From the NCBI GenBank assembly GCA_964591275.1, contig CAZQAE010000005.1, forward strand, positions 51,161-115,160: DNA of 64,000 nucleotides, given 5' to 3'. How positions within the stretch are numbered: the stretch's first letter is position 1; each line of letters opens with the position of its first letter. Position numbers and translations under genes: made by a program. Positions 1-8,311 of this stretch are shown piece after piece. The notes below the pieces were generated by a model that was given only the letters and a program-made list of their open reading frames with translations, had not been told where the DNA came from and did no database searches. This stretch comes from G963674685 sp964591275. Lineage in GTDB: Bacteria > Lernaellota > Lernaellaia > JACKCT01.

Positions 1-963
1 ACCGACGTAGTTAAAGCCAAGGTTCCAATGATCGTTGGTCTGTTCGTGGTATTTTTCGTGCGTGTACTCCGGTAAGAGCCACAAAGGGCTGGTGTCGATC
101 ACGAAACTCGGGTACTGCGGTATCTCGTATAAGGTGAACCAACTGAACAAAGACAATGTATGGGCTTTTGCGGGTTTGATATCGAGCCAAGCCTGAAAAT
201 TATCCTCATCGTCGTTGTATTTCATTTCCATCTCGTAGTTCTCGCCCTCGTAGTAGCGATAACCGCCAAAACCGACCTCGAAGTAGGGATGCCTGAAGTA
301 CAGTCGCGCTCCGTCGGCCTCTGACCCCTGGATGATTCGGTTTCCCACGACGTAGGGCATTCGTCCGAAATCCATAAACAGCGGGATCGGCGCCAGTGAA
401 TAGCGAGCCCAAAGCTCCCTTATCCAAAGTGTGGCGTGGTCGAATTTCTCATTACCGCTTCCACCGAAAGCCGGGGCTTGCGAACCCCAGGCCCAATCGC
501 CCAATTGCAGCATCGCGACGATATCCACCGTGTCCCCGAGGTTGAAAATCATCGACAAAAGGACTCGTGAATCCCACCATCCATAATCATTGGAAAACGT
601 GGTCTTGGGATCATAAGCATAAATCTGTTCACCCGCCTTGTTCAGGTAGCTGTTGAGGGTATTGGCCTCGCATAGCGCCCTGGTGCGAAACTCGCCATGC
701 ATTGAAACGGACCAGCCGTTGGAAAGAAGCAGGTAGTCTCTGCCTGAATCCCAGTCCATGTTTTTCAAGTGAATCTTTGCGTATTCGGAATTTTCCTTTA
801 AGGCTTCCAGATCTTTTTCCAAAGCCTCAATTCTTGTTTTGAGCGCATCGACTTGTTCATCATCTTTGGAGTTATCCGATTCATCGTCGCCGGCCAGCGC
901 GGGCGCGAACACCAGCAGTATAGACGCCGCAAAAACGACCCATGCGACAAAATTGGATTTCAT
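1..963 (-). CDS. Outer-membrane beta-barrel (porin-like) protein, 3' end beyond window
   Basis: The reading frame is open from the ATG at 963 to the left edge (321 codons), so the C-terminus is missing. The start follows a GAGGTGA ribosome site, 9 bp after lpxI. The N-terminus is a signal peptide (Lys-3, hydrophobic core, ALA cleavage site near residue 25), then an Asp/Ser-rich stretch and a short heptad-like coiled coil (about residues 35-60). From about residue 80 there are alternating hydrophobic and aromatic strands rich in Trp and Tyr, with phrases such as LWARYSL and DFGRMPYVVGNR, as in alginate-export-type or DUF1302-type barrels. I infer an outer-membrane channel or barrel protein. 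The substrate cannot be told. It is the last gene of the lipid A/BamA run visible here. Confidence 0.75.
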   Translation of the reverse strand, partial: MKSNFVAWVVFAASILLVFAPALAGDDESDNSKDDEQVDALKTRIEALEKDLEALKENSEYAKIHLKNMDWDSGRDYLLLSNGWSVSMHGEFRTRALCEANTLNSYLNKAGEQIYAYDPKTTFSNDYGWWDSRVLLSMIFNLGDTVDIVAMLQLGDWAWGSQAPAFGGSGNEKFDHATLWIRELWARYSLAPIPLFMDFGRMPYVVGNRIIQGSEADGARLYFRHPYFEVGFGGYRYYEGENYEMEMKYNDDEDNFQAWLDIKPAKAHTLSLFSWFTLYEIPQYPSFVIDTSPLWLLPEYTHEKYHEQTNDHWNLGFNYVG

Positions 964-972
964 GGTCTCACC

Positions 973-1779
973 TCATGAATATTTGATACCGACAATGGCG
1001 ATCCCCAGATCTTCCGCCAGTTGAATGGTCTTCTCTTTATCAATCCAAATAGTGCTCTGCGCTTGCGCCGCGAGCGTTTTTGCGCCCGCTTCAGACAAAA
1101 CCCGGATTGTCTCAGCGCCGATGGTCGGAACATCGAAGCGGAGATCCTGATTCGGCCTGGCAACCTTGACCACCGTCAACTGGCCGGCGACGAGCGTCCC
1201 TGCGCGCTGGACGGTTGCATCCGTGTGTTCAAAGGCTTCCACGGCAATCACCGCGCCTTCACGCACCACAACTGTCTGACCAATGTCATGAGCCGCCAAA
1301 GAGCGTGCAACTTCAAGTCCCTTTTCAATATCTTTCGCTGCCATGTCGCTGACTACGCCGCAAAGAACACCCTCCGGCAGAAGATGATCATCCATAAATT
1401 CCGTCTGCTGGCGAACGTGGAATCCCAGACTTTCAAGTTCTTCAATGACAACCTGCGCGATCTGAATATCGCCCCGACCAGCCAGCCGGGACAACATGCC
1501 CAGAGCCGTTTCATCAAAATCATGACTCGCAAAGTTCAGCGTCTTTTCGACTTTCCCAATGATAATAACATCCGTGACGCCTTCCGATTTGAAATAATCG
1601 CGCATCTCCCCGGCTTTCGCCAAAGAGATTTCGCGCACCATATCCGCCGCCGATGCCGGAAACTTGGCACCGGTTTCCGCCATCACGGATACGACGACTC
1701 GCCAGCCGCAATCCCCGGCGTTTTGCGCCGCGATGACGGGGCTTTTACCGCCGCCGGCAATGATGCCCAGGCATTTCAT
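973..1779 (-). CDS. lpxI: UDP-2,3-diacylglucosamine pyrophosphatase LpxI
   Basis: A 268-residue protein of the LpxI (DUF1009) family, the non-LpxH enzyme that hydrolyses UDP-2,3-diacylglucosamine to lipid X and UMP in lipid A synthesis, at the inner face of the inner membrane. The N-terminus carries the AGGGKSP signature (residues 8-14). The C-terminal domain has the family block EAFEHTDATVQRAG (about 181-194) and RFDVPTIG, whose Asp216 corresponds by motif to the catalytic Asp of the family. Length matches characterised LpxI proteins. It lies 46 bp after the Gfo/Idh oxidoreductase in the lpx run. No lpxH or lpxB is seen in the window. The assignment is secure; the activity follows from the family. 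Confidence 0.95.
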   Translation of the reverse strand: MKCLGIIAGGGKSPVIAAQNAGDCGWRVVVSVMAETGAKFPASAADMVREISLAKAGEMRDYFKSEGVTDVIIIGKVEKTLNFASHDFDETALGMLSRLAGRGDIQIAQVVIEELESLGFHVRQQTEFMDDHLLPEGVLCGVVSDMAAKDIEKGLEVARSLAAHDIGQTVVVREGAVIAVEAFEHTDATVQRAGTLVAGQLTVVKVARPNQDLRFDVPTIGAETIRVLSEAGAKTLAAQAQSTIWIDKEKTIQLAEDLGIAIVGIKYS

Positions 1780-1825
1780 TCTGAAACCTCGTTAAGGTGG
1801 TCAGCGCAATTTCTATTTATGACAA

Positions 1826-2815
1826 TCAAGAAACAACATTCTGTTCTCGAAGATGATCCAGCACTTCGATGGCGACCCGCAAACTGCGCAAGTCCGCTTT
1901 GACTGTCGTCATTCGCGTGGCCAGTCCCGCGCAGCAGTCGAGAAAATGCTGAAGCTCCAGGCGAAGCGGGTTTTCCTTGTGAACGAATATTCTCTCGATC
2001 AGGCTTTCCTGTTTATAGCGCAGTTGGTCAGACGAAAAACGATAACTGCTGCTGGCTTGGCGATGTATCTCGATGGACTGATCCGTATAGTCCAGTAGCA
2101 CGTAAGCATCTTTTTGATGGACGACAAGAGTGCGGCTTTTCTGTTCGGTGACGCGGCTGGCCAACAAACTGGCGACGCACCCTCCTTCAAACTGCATTTG
2201 CAAACTGACAAAATCCTCCATGTCGCTTTTGATGGAGTTGCCCATTGCGCTGAGTTTAGTAATCTTGCGACCGATAAGATTCTGCACGATGTCGATGTCG
2301 TGAATGAGCAAGTCCAGCACGACCCCGGCGTCAGTGATGCGCCCCGTAAAAGGTCCAAGCCTTCGCGTTTCGATCAGATGCGGCTCCTCGACGATGTTCT
2401 TGATTTCCAGTACCGCCGCGTTGAAGCGTTCGACGTGTCCGATATGAAGTTGACAGCCTTTTTTCTCCGCCAGTTCAAAAAGCTCACTGGCCTCTTCCAA
2501 ACTCGGAGTAATGGGTTTTTCCACCAGGACATGAATGCCCGCTTCGAGAAATTCCTTGGCGACCTGAAAGTGCAAATGCGTCGGAACGGCGATGGAAACG
2601 GCGTCCACTTTCCCGATTAGATCTCGGTAATCCGTACAAATCGGCAACTCAAAGGCCTGGAATTGCTCTTTGATGCGCTCGGCGTCGGTATCGCAAGCCG
2701 CGACAAATTCCACATTGGGAATCTCAGCGTAGGCGCCGATGTGGTATCGACCCATATGACCGGCGCCGACGACGGCGACTTTATAGTGCGGAAGTTTTGA
2801 TCGACTCTGCAGCAT
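1826..2815 (-). CDS. Gfo/Idh/MocA family oxidoreductase in the lipid A operon (GnnA candidate)
   Basis: A 329-residue NAD(P)-dependent oxidoreductase. The Rossmann nucleotide-binding motif is GAGHMG (17-22), the conserved EKP is at 99-101, and GHVERFNAAV (about 126-135) opens the C-terminal substrate domain. It sits between lpxA and lpxI, 64 bp after lpxA. In Acidithiobacillus and Leptospira, GnnA of this family oxidises the 3-OH of UDP-GlcNAc, and the aminotransferase GnnB then makes UDP-GlcNAc3N for amide-linked lipid A. The location suggests GnnA, but no GnnB-like aminotransferase lies in the window, so this is inference. Oxidoreductases of this family also occur near lpx genes elsewhere without a proven role. 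The family is certain; the substrate is open. Confidence 0.85.
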   Translation of the reverse strand: MLQSRSKLPHYKVAVVGAGHMGRYHIGAYAEIPNVEFVAACDTDAERIKEQFQAFELPICTDYRDLIGKVDAVSIAVPTHLHFQVAKEFLEAGIHVLVEKPITPSLEEASELFELAEKKGCQLHIGHVERFNAAVLEIKNIVEEPHLIETRRLGPFTGRITDAGVVLDLLIHDIDIVQNLIGRKITKLSAMGNSIKSDMEDFVSLQMQFEGGCVASLLASRVTEQKSRTLVVHQKDAYVLLDYTDQSIEIHRQASSSYRFSSDQLRYKQESLIERIFVHKENPLRLELQHFLDCCAGLATRMTTVKADLRSLRVAIEVLDHLREQNVVS

Positions 2816-2879
2816 ATTCGTGCCCCTGTTAAATTCAATTTGAAGTCAAAAATAAAACTACGAAACCGGCCCATCGCTC

Positions 2880-3659
2880 CTAAAGTGCAATGCCCCGGTC
2901 GGATTCCTTGATAAACCGCAGGATATGCTCAACCTCAGTGAGCATGGGAAGCTCATTTTGAATCTTCTCACAGGCCTCCGACACGCCAAGGGATGAACGA
3001 AATAGAATTTTGAAAACCTTTCTGATCGCCATTCTGGCCTCTTCGGAAACTCCGTTGCGCTTCATGCCGACCACGTTCGCAGAAGCGGCGCCTGCGGGCA
3101 TCCCCTGATAGATCATGAAAGGCACGGCGTCTTTGCCGATCTTTCCCCCGCCGCCAATCATCGCCAAAGAGCCGATTCGGGTAAATTGGTGAATGCCGGC
3201 GTAGGCACCCAACCATGCTCTATCTTCCAATTGCACAAAACCGGCGAGACCGGCGTAGTTCGTGACCACGCAATGATTTCCGATCTTGCAATCATGACCG
3301 ACATGGGAATAACCCATGAAGTAGTTGTTATTTCCAATCTCGGTTGCGCCTTCGGCCGTGTAGGCTCTGTGCATGGTGACGAACTCTCCGATGAAGTTTC
3401 CGTCGCCGATGCGCAGGTAGGTCGGCTCCCCCTTCCAGCCCTGGTGCTGGGGATCGCCTCCGAGGACCGCGTATTCCTTGAGCACGCAGTCGGCGCCGAG
3501 TGTAGTATTCGATTTCACGACGGCGCCCGCGCCGATCCGGCATCGGTCGCCGATAACGGCGGCGTCTTCGATAACGGCATTCGGTCCGATCGTCACGCCG
3601 TTGCCAATGATCGCTTTAGCGGAAACAATGGCCGTAGAGTGCGCCGAAACCTCAGTCAT
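2880..3659 (-). CDS. lpxA: UDP-N-acetylglucosamine acyltransferase LpxA
   Basis: A 259-residue left-handed beta-helix acyltransferase that transfers a 3-hydroxyacyl chain from ACP to UDP-GlcNAc, the first step of lipid A synthesis. Hexapeptide repeats fill residues 15-200. HVGHDC carries the expected catalytic His (His122), and a helical C-terminal domain follows. I chose the ATG at 3659, not an upstream in-frame start at 3803, because it gives the family length and the typical opening (MTEVSAHSTAIVS). This start overlaps the lpxD stop by 8 bp (ATGACTGA), so the two are probably translationally coupled. The usual fabZ between lpxD and lpxA is absent. Confidence 0.96.
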   Translation of the reverse strand: MTEVSAHSTAIVSAKAIIGNGVTIGPNAVIEDAAVIGDRCRIGAGAVVKSNTTLGADCVLKEYAVLGGDPQHQGWKGEPTYLRIGDGNFIGEFVTMHRAYTAEGATEIGNNNYFMGYSHVGHDCKIGNHCVVTNYAGLAGFVQLEDRAWLGAYAGIHQFTRIGSLAMIGGGGKIGKDAVPFMIYQGMPAGAASANVVGMKRNGVSEEARMAIRKVFKILFRSSLGVSEACEKIQNELPMLTEVEHILRFIKESDRGIAL

Positions 3660-4701
3660 CGCCGCGCTCCGTTTTCTTTTGATCGGATTCAATTTTGGCA
3701 AGTCGCTTTTCAAGAAGGCCGACTTGCTTCGTCGTCCGTGAAAGATTTTTCGTGGCCGCCAACGTACGCTTCCATTCCAAATGATTGACCGCCGGAAAAC
3801 CACCGACCCTGCTGCCGGCCGGCAAGTCGGAAATCACGCCGGACATTGCGCCGATCATGCTGCCGGCGCCGACGGAAGTATTGTCCAAAACTCCGGATCC
3901 GCCGCCGATAACGCAGTTGTCGCCCAAACGAGCGGATCCAGCCAGGCCGACCTTGGAAACGAGAATGCAGTTTTTTCCCACGTGACAGTTGTGGGCGATT
4001 TGAACGAGATTGTCGATTTTCGTTCCATCGCCGATTGTTGTTCGACCGACGGTGGCCCTGTCCACGCACGAGTTGGCGCCGATTTCAACATCGTTTCCGA
4101 TTTCCACAATGCCCAGTTGAGGTATTTTTTCGTGCCGCTCCCCGACCGGAAAATAGCCGAATCCGTCAGTGCCAATGGAGGCGCCCGCGTGGATGATGAC
4201 ACGGTCGCCGAGTACGCATCTCCTCCCGATGACGACATGGGAATGAAGGACGCACTTTTCTCCGATGACCACGTTGTCCATGACAACGCACCCCGGCATC
4301 AAAATGCTTCGAGCGCCAATCATGGAGCCTGCGCCAACGAAGGCCCCCGGCAATATGGAAGCCGTAGGATCCACCGTCGCCAAAGGATCAACGAAGGCTT
4401 TTGCATGGATGCTTTGTTCGGGCAAAACTTCCGGGGCAAAAAAGGCAGCGATCTGAATCGCCGCAATCCTCGGGTCCCCGACAATAATTTGCGGGATAAT
4501 CAAATCGGACGCTTGGGCACCAACCAGAACAGCGGTCGCCGGGCCATTGCGAACCATTTCAATATACCGCCCGGACACGGCGAATGTGATTTCACCAGCC
4601 CTGACATCATCCGCGGACGCGACTTGCCTGATGTCGGCGGAGTCGTCGCCGACGACTTTCCCCCCAACCAACGCGGCAAGTTGCTTAACAGTCGCCATCA
4701 T
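3652..4701 (-). CDS. lpxD: UDP-3-O-acyl-glucosamine N-acyltransferase LpxD
   Basis: A 349-residue acyltransferase for the third step of lipid A synthesis: N-acylation of UDP-3-O-acyl-GlcN from hydroxyacyl-ACP. An N-terminal uridine-binding domain (about 1-100) precedes a hexapeptide beta-helix (about 100-310) containing QIAHNCHVG, which holds the catalytic His of the family, and a C-terminal helix (to 349) that is Lys/Glu-rich. Two adjacent in-frame Met codons could start it; they differ by one residue. It begins 24 bp after the skp stop and overlaps lpxA by 8 bp, which fits co-transcription with bamA-skp-lpxD-lpxA. Confidence 0.96.
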   Translation of the reverse strand: MMATVKQLAALVGGKVVGDDSADIRQVASADDVRAGEITFAVSGRYIEMVRNGPATAVLVGAQASDLIIPQIIVGDPRIAAIQIAAFFAPEVLPEQSIHAKAFVDPLATVDPTASILPGAFVGAGSMIGARSILMPGCVVMDNVVIGEKCVLHSHVVIGRRCVLGDRVIIHAGASIGTDGFGYFPVGERHEKIPQLGIVEIGNDVEIGANSCVDRATVGRTTIGDGTKIDNLVQIAHNCHVGKNCILVSKVGLAGSARLGDNCVIGGGSGVLDNTSVGAGSMIGAMSGVISDLPAGSRVGGFPAVNHLEWKRTLAATKNLSRTTKQVGLLEKRLAKIESDQKKTERGDD

Positions 4702-4725
4702 CCCACCCTAACCTTTTGTGATCCA

Positions 4726-5256
4726 TCAACCCGATTCGTTCAGACGCTTAACGATTAAATCCGTCAGATCAACACTGGAATCACCGTAAATCACCAGGGA
4801 ACTGCTTATGATGGCGTCCTCGACCTTGAGGATAACGATTTTATATCCCTGCTGCTTGGCGACCACCTTGGCGACCGCTTCAAGGTCGCCGATAAAAGAT
4901 CGGATCAGCTTAACCCGATTCTGCTCGAAAGATTGCTGGTACTCCCCGGCACTTTGCTGATATTGCATCATGCCTTTTTGAAACTCCTGAACCTTGGCTT
5001 TGAAGGCTTCTTCGGCAAGAACATCCTTTTGCGTCTCCAGTTCCTCCTGGAGTTTGCGCAGGGGCAATTCCTTCTTGCGCATTTCAAGCTCCATGTCATC
5101 TTTCATCGCCGCCAGTTTCTTCTGCGTCTCCTTGCCCTTGGCTGTCAGTTGCAGGGCTCTGTCGAGGTCAACAAAAGCCACTTCCCCGGCAAAGCACACT
5201 GTCGCCGAGATGAGAAGCAATGCCGCAGCCATGAAGACTGTAATAATCCTGTACAT
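4726..5256 (-). CDS. skp: Periplasmic chaperone, OmpH/Skp family
   Basis: A 176-residue protein of the OmpH/Skp family, a periplasmic holdase that carries unfolded outer-membrane proteins to BamA. A signal peptide ends near FAG (residue about 23). It is followed by the short beta segment VAFVDLDRAL and then a long Lys/Glu/Gln-rich coiled coil (about 40-135), the tentacle of Skp. The last segment (YKIVILKVEDAI onward) returns to the body domain. The gene lies between bamA and lpxD, the usual order in many Gram-negative bacteria, which supports the call beyond the weakly conserved sequence. Confidence 0.9.
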   Translation of the reverse strand: MYRIITVFMAAALLLISATVCFAGEVAFVDLDRALQLTAKGKETQKKLAAMKDDMELEMRKKELPLRKLQEELETQKDVLAEEAFKAKVQEFQKGMMQYQQSAGEYQQSFEQNRVKLIRSFIGDLEAVAKVVAKQQGYKIVILKVEDAIISSSLVIYGDSSVDLTDLIVKRLNESG

Positions 5257-5318
5257 GATCTCTCCTTATGCTTTTGACCATATCTTTAGAATCTAACTCC
5301 GAATTTGGACGGTTTTCG

Positions 5319-7625
5319 CTAGAAAAATGTGCCGATGCCAAATTCGAAGACCTGATCGCGTTCACCCTCTCTGGGCTGCAACGGATAACCCCACTCGAAG
5401 CGCAATGGACCGATCGGGCTGATCCAACGCACGCCGAATCCCCAACTTTGGCGCAACCCATCAATAGCGAACCACTCATCTTCGAGCAAGGTGTTTCCAA
5501 TATCGTAAAAAATCACACCCTTGATTTTCAGATCTTTGACAATTGGAATCAGCAATTCAATATTGCCTTGAAGCATCTTGTCGCCGCCGATGCGCGAAAC
5601 AACTTCGGTCAGCGTCGAAGCCGGGTCGTCTGGATTTGTGGGAATCATCGACGATTCCGTCGGGCTCAAATCATAAATAGGGAATCCGCGAACCGAGTTG
5701 AGACCGCCCAGGAAAAAGCGCTCCGTGATGTGGAGACGATTGCCGTCCAAAGGATAACCAAATCCTCCTTCGGCATTGAACATCAGAGCCAAACCCTTGT
5801 AAATCGGCTGATATTTTCTCGCCTGGCCTAATAATTTCAAGAAATTCAGATCGCCGCCGAAATATTCACCGGCCCATTCGGTCGTCATGGAAACACGCGA
5901 ACCGTCCGTCGGATCGAAAGGATGATTCACCGTATCCCTGCTCAGCGTGTACTTCGTACTTGTGGTCACCGTTTGGCCTGCCTGGCGCGTCAGGAAACTC
6001 GCTGCCTGCCGTTCGACGTTTTTAATATCCACCGAACTGTAATTGTAAGCGAAGTGCGTTTCCCAATCCCAGTATAGCGGTCGGCCCAAACCCGTCTGGA
6101 TTGACTTGGTGAATCGATCAAACTGGTAGTACGAACGCTCGGAGTTCATCAGCGACAAGGTGCCGATCCAGTTAGTGTCGATCAAATGCGGCTCACGGAT
6201 GCGCAATTGGTAATTTTTCTTAATCTTGCTGAAGTCAGCATTGAAAGCAACCTTAACGCCGTAGCCCAGCATGTTGTTGTGGCTGACCTGCGCCTGGCCC
6301 ACGAAGTTTTCCAGCGAAGAGAAACCCACTCCGACCATGAACTGCCCCTGCTGCCGCTCCTTGACGCGAATGGTCAACCGGACGGCGTCGTCACGGCTGC
6401 CCTGCTCTGTAGAAATGGCCACCTCGTCGAAATATCCGAGGCGCATCAGGCGTTGCTTGCTCTTTCGGATGCCGGGACCCGAATACAAATCTCCTTCGAT
6501 GATGGACAGTTCGCGCCGAATGACTTTGTCTCGCGTATTTTCATTTCCCGCAAAAACGATTTCCTCGAAATAGGCCAGTTTCCCCTTTTGCACTTTGAAA
6601 ATGAGATCGATAACGCGGCGGGTTTGATCCGTCGGTGTGGCGGTGGTGACTTCGGCAAAGGCGAATCCGATATCCGTATATTTTGAACGCAGGGCGTAGA
6701 TGCTCTTCTCAATGGCGGAGCGCTTGAACAAATCGCCCTTCTTCGCCTCAATGAGTTGCATCAGGGAATCCTTCGAAAAAAGAAGGTCTCCCTGGATGTC
6801 CACGTTCCCGACGTAATACTGCTGGCCTTCTTCAATGTCGACGGATATGAACATGGAGCGACGGTCGGCTGAGAGGTTGATTGTCGGTTCGCCCACCTTG
6901 ATCTCGATATAGCCATTGTCGAGATAGAAGGCGCGCAACATTTGAATATCGTTCAAAAACAATTCGGGACGATAGATGCCCGAGGAGGACATAAAAGACC
7001 AGATGTCGCCTTCTTTGGTCATGACGACCTTTTTTAGCCGTTCGTCGGTAAAGGCCCTGTTGCCCATGAAATTGATGCGTTTGATATAGACTTTTTTGTA
7101 CTCGTTGATTTCGATGAACACCTTCACACGGTTCTGCGGCAGATCTTCCAGGCGATAATTGATATCCACCATGAAGTAGCCTTCGTTTTCATAGAGCTTG
7201 GTGATCTTGAAGATGCTCTCTTTTATCTTGGAATCGGACAGGATCGTGTTCGGTTTAAGATCCGTGGCCTCCTTGATTTTGTCATCGCTGATCTCGGAGT
7301 TGCCGACAAATTCATATTCCTTGACCGCAGGTTTTTCTTCGACGATTAAAGTGAGTTCAATGCCGCCGAAAACCTCCTTGGAGTCGATTTGCACATCGTA
7401 GAAAAAGCCCATATCGAAGATCGCCCGAAGATCTGAGTCAAGCATGGTGGGGCTGTATTCGTCTCCGACGGAAGTGGAAATTTTGTTCAGGATGGCGTCC
7501 GGCTCGATCCTTCTGGTCCCCTCCACGTTGATTTTTACAACTTTGGCCGCGTACGCCGCTTCCACTCCCAGCGAAAAGCAAAGGAGACAGGCGAAAAGTG
7601 TTGCTATGATCCTGGATCGCTTCAC
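5319..7625 (-). CDS. bamA: Outer-membrane protein assembly factor BamA
   Basis: A 768-residue Omp85 protein, the core of the BAM complex that folds barrels into the outer membrane. A signal peptide (to about residue 27, AYA) is followed by five POTRA domains (about 28-425) and a C-terminal 16-strand barrel (about 430-768). The barrel contains the conserved VRGF of loop L6 (645-648) and ends in Phe, as expected of an outer-membrane beta-signal. The start is a GTG at 7625 that overlaps the lolD stop by 4 bp (GTGA). It is followed by skp and lpxD. Length and domain order are normal for the family. Confidence 0.97.
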   Translation of the reverse strand: MKRSRIIATLFACLLCFSLGVEAAYAAKVVKINVEGTRRIEPDAILNKISTSVGDEYSPTMLDSDLRAIFDMGFFYDVQIDSKEVFGGIELTLIVEEKPAVKEYEFVGNSEISDDKIKEATDLKPNTILSDSKIKESIFKITKLYENEGYFMVDINYRLEDLPQNRVKVFIEINEYKKVYIKRINFMGNRAFTDERLKKVVMTKEGDIWSFMSSSGIYRPELFLNDIQMLRAFYLDNGYIEIKVGEPTINLSADRRSMFISVDIEEGQQYYVGNVDIQGDLLFSKDSLMQLIEAKKGDLFKRSAIEKSIYALRSKYTDIGFAFAEVTTATPTDQTRRVIDLIFKVQKGKLAYFEEIVFAGNENTRDKVIRRELSIIEGDLYSGPGIRKSKQRLMRLGYFDEVAISTEQGSRDDAVRLTIRVKERQQGQFMVGVGFSSLENFVGQAQVSHNNMLGYGVKVAFNADFSKIKKNYQLRIREPHLIDTNWIGTLSLMNSERSYYQFDRFTKSIQTGLGRPLYWDWETHFAYNYSSVDIKNVERQAASFLTRQAGQTVTTSTKYTLSRDTVNHPFDPTDGSRVSMTTEWAGEYFGGDLNFLKLLGQARKYQPIYKGLALMFNAEGGFGYPLDGNRLHITERFFLGGLNSVRGFPIYDLSPTESSMIPTNPDDPASTLTEVVSRIGGDKMLQGNIELLIPIVKDLKIKGVIFYDIGNTLLEDEWFAIDGLRQSWGFGVRWISPIGPLRFEWGYPLQPREGERDQVFEFGIGTFF

Positions 7626-8311
7626 TTGATTATTTGCGCCTTTCCATCAGAAAGCCTGACAACTCTTTTCATTTTTTCGGCCAGGCTCTCATTGTGCGTC
7701 ACGACAATAAAGGTCGTATTCAGTTGTGCGTTGAGGCGGATGAACTCATCGTGCATTTCCAAAGCCGTGCGCTTGTCCAGATTTCCGGTCGGCTCATCGG
7801 CCAACACAACCTTTGGACGCATGACCAGGGCGCGGGCGACGGCTGCGCGCTGCTGCTCTCCACCCGATATCTCACCGGCCTGGTGGTCGGCTCGGCTTTC
7901 AATCCCCATAATCCCAAGGGCTTCAATCGCTTTTCCCCTCGCAACGGTTTTCGACTCGCCGCAAATAACCGACGGCATCATGACATTCTCAACGACGCTG
8001 AACTCGGGAATCAGGTGATGGGACTGAAAGACAAACCCGATCTCGCGATTGCGAAAATGCGAAAGCTGCGCATCCGTTTTATTTTCAAATATGTCTTTTC
8101 CTTCGTACAAAACCGCACCCGCCGTGGGTTTTTCCAATAAACCCAACGTATAAAGAATGGTTGTCTTGCCAACGCCGGATACGCCCACAATGGCCATCAT
8201 GTCGCCACGCATAACGGTGAGATCCAAGCCTTTGAGAACCTCAACCGGCAGCGCGGCATCAAAATAAGTCTTACCGAGACCACGGCATTCAATCAATGGC
8301 ATCTCACTCAT
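7622..8311 (-). CDS. lolD: Lipoprotein-releasing ABC transporter ATP-binding protein LolD
   Basis: A 229-residue ATPase of the MacB/LolD group that powers extraction of outer-membrane lipoproteins from the inner membrane to LolA. Seen in the sequence: Walker A GVSGVGKT (43-50), the Q-loop in FVFQSHHLIPEFSVVENV (about 93-110), signature SGGEQ (149-153), Walker B VVLADE (168-173) and switch His206. The gene overlaps the lolC stop by 8 bp and the bamA start by 4 bp, so lolC-lolD-bamA is a compact unit. The neighbouring LolC-type permease makes LolD a better call than a MacB-type exporter. Confidence 0.94.
   Translation of the reverse strand: MSEMPLIECRGLGKTYFDAALPVEVLKGLDLTVMRGDMMAIVGVSGVGKTTILYTLGLLEKPTAGAVLYEGKDIFENKTDAQLSHFRNREIGFVFQSHHLIPEFSVVENVMMPSVICGESKTVARGKAIEALGIMGIESRADHQAGEISGGEQQRAAVARALVMRPKVVLADEPTGNLDKRTALEMHDEFIRLNAQLNTTFIVVTHNESLAEKMKRVVRLSDGKAQIIK

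Noticed and set aside
1021..1902. Plus-strand frame of 293 codons opposite lpxI
   Set aside because: It is a shadow of lpxI: composition is unlike protein (many His, Arg, Asn), no ribosome site and no recognisable domain.
3781..4758. Plus-strand frame of 325 codons opposite lpxD
   Set aside because: Antisense shadow of a certain gene, with no start signal or family match.
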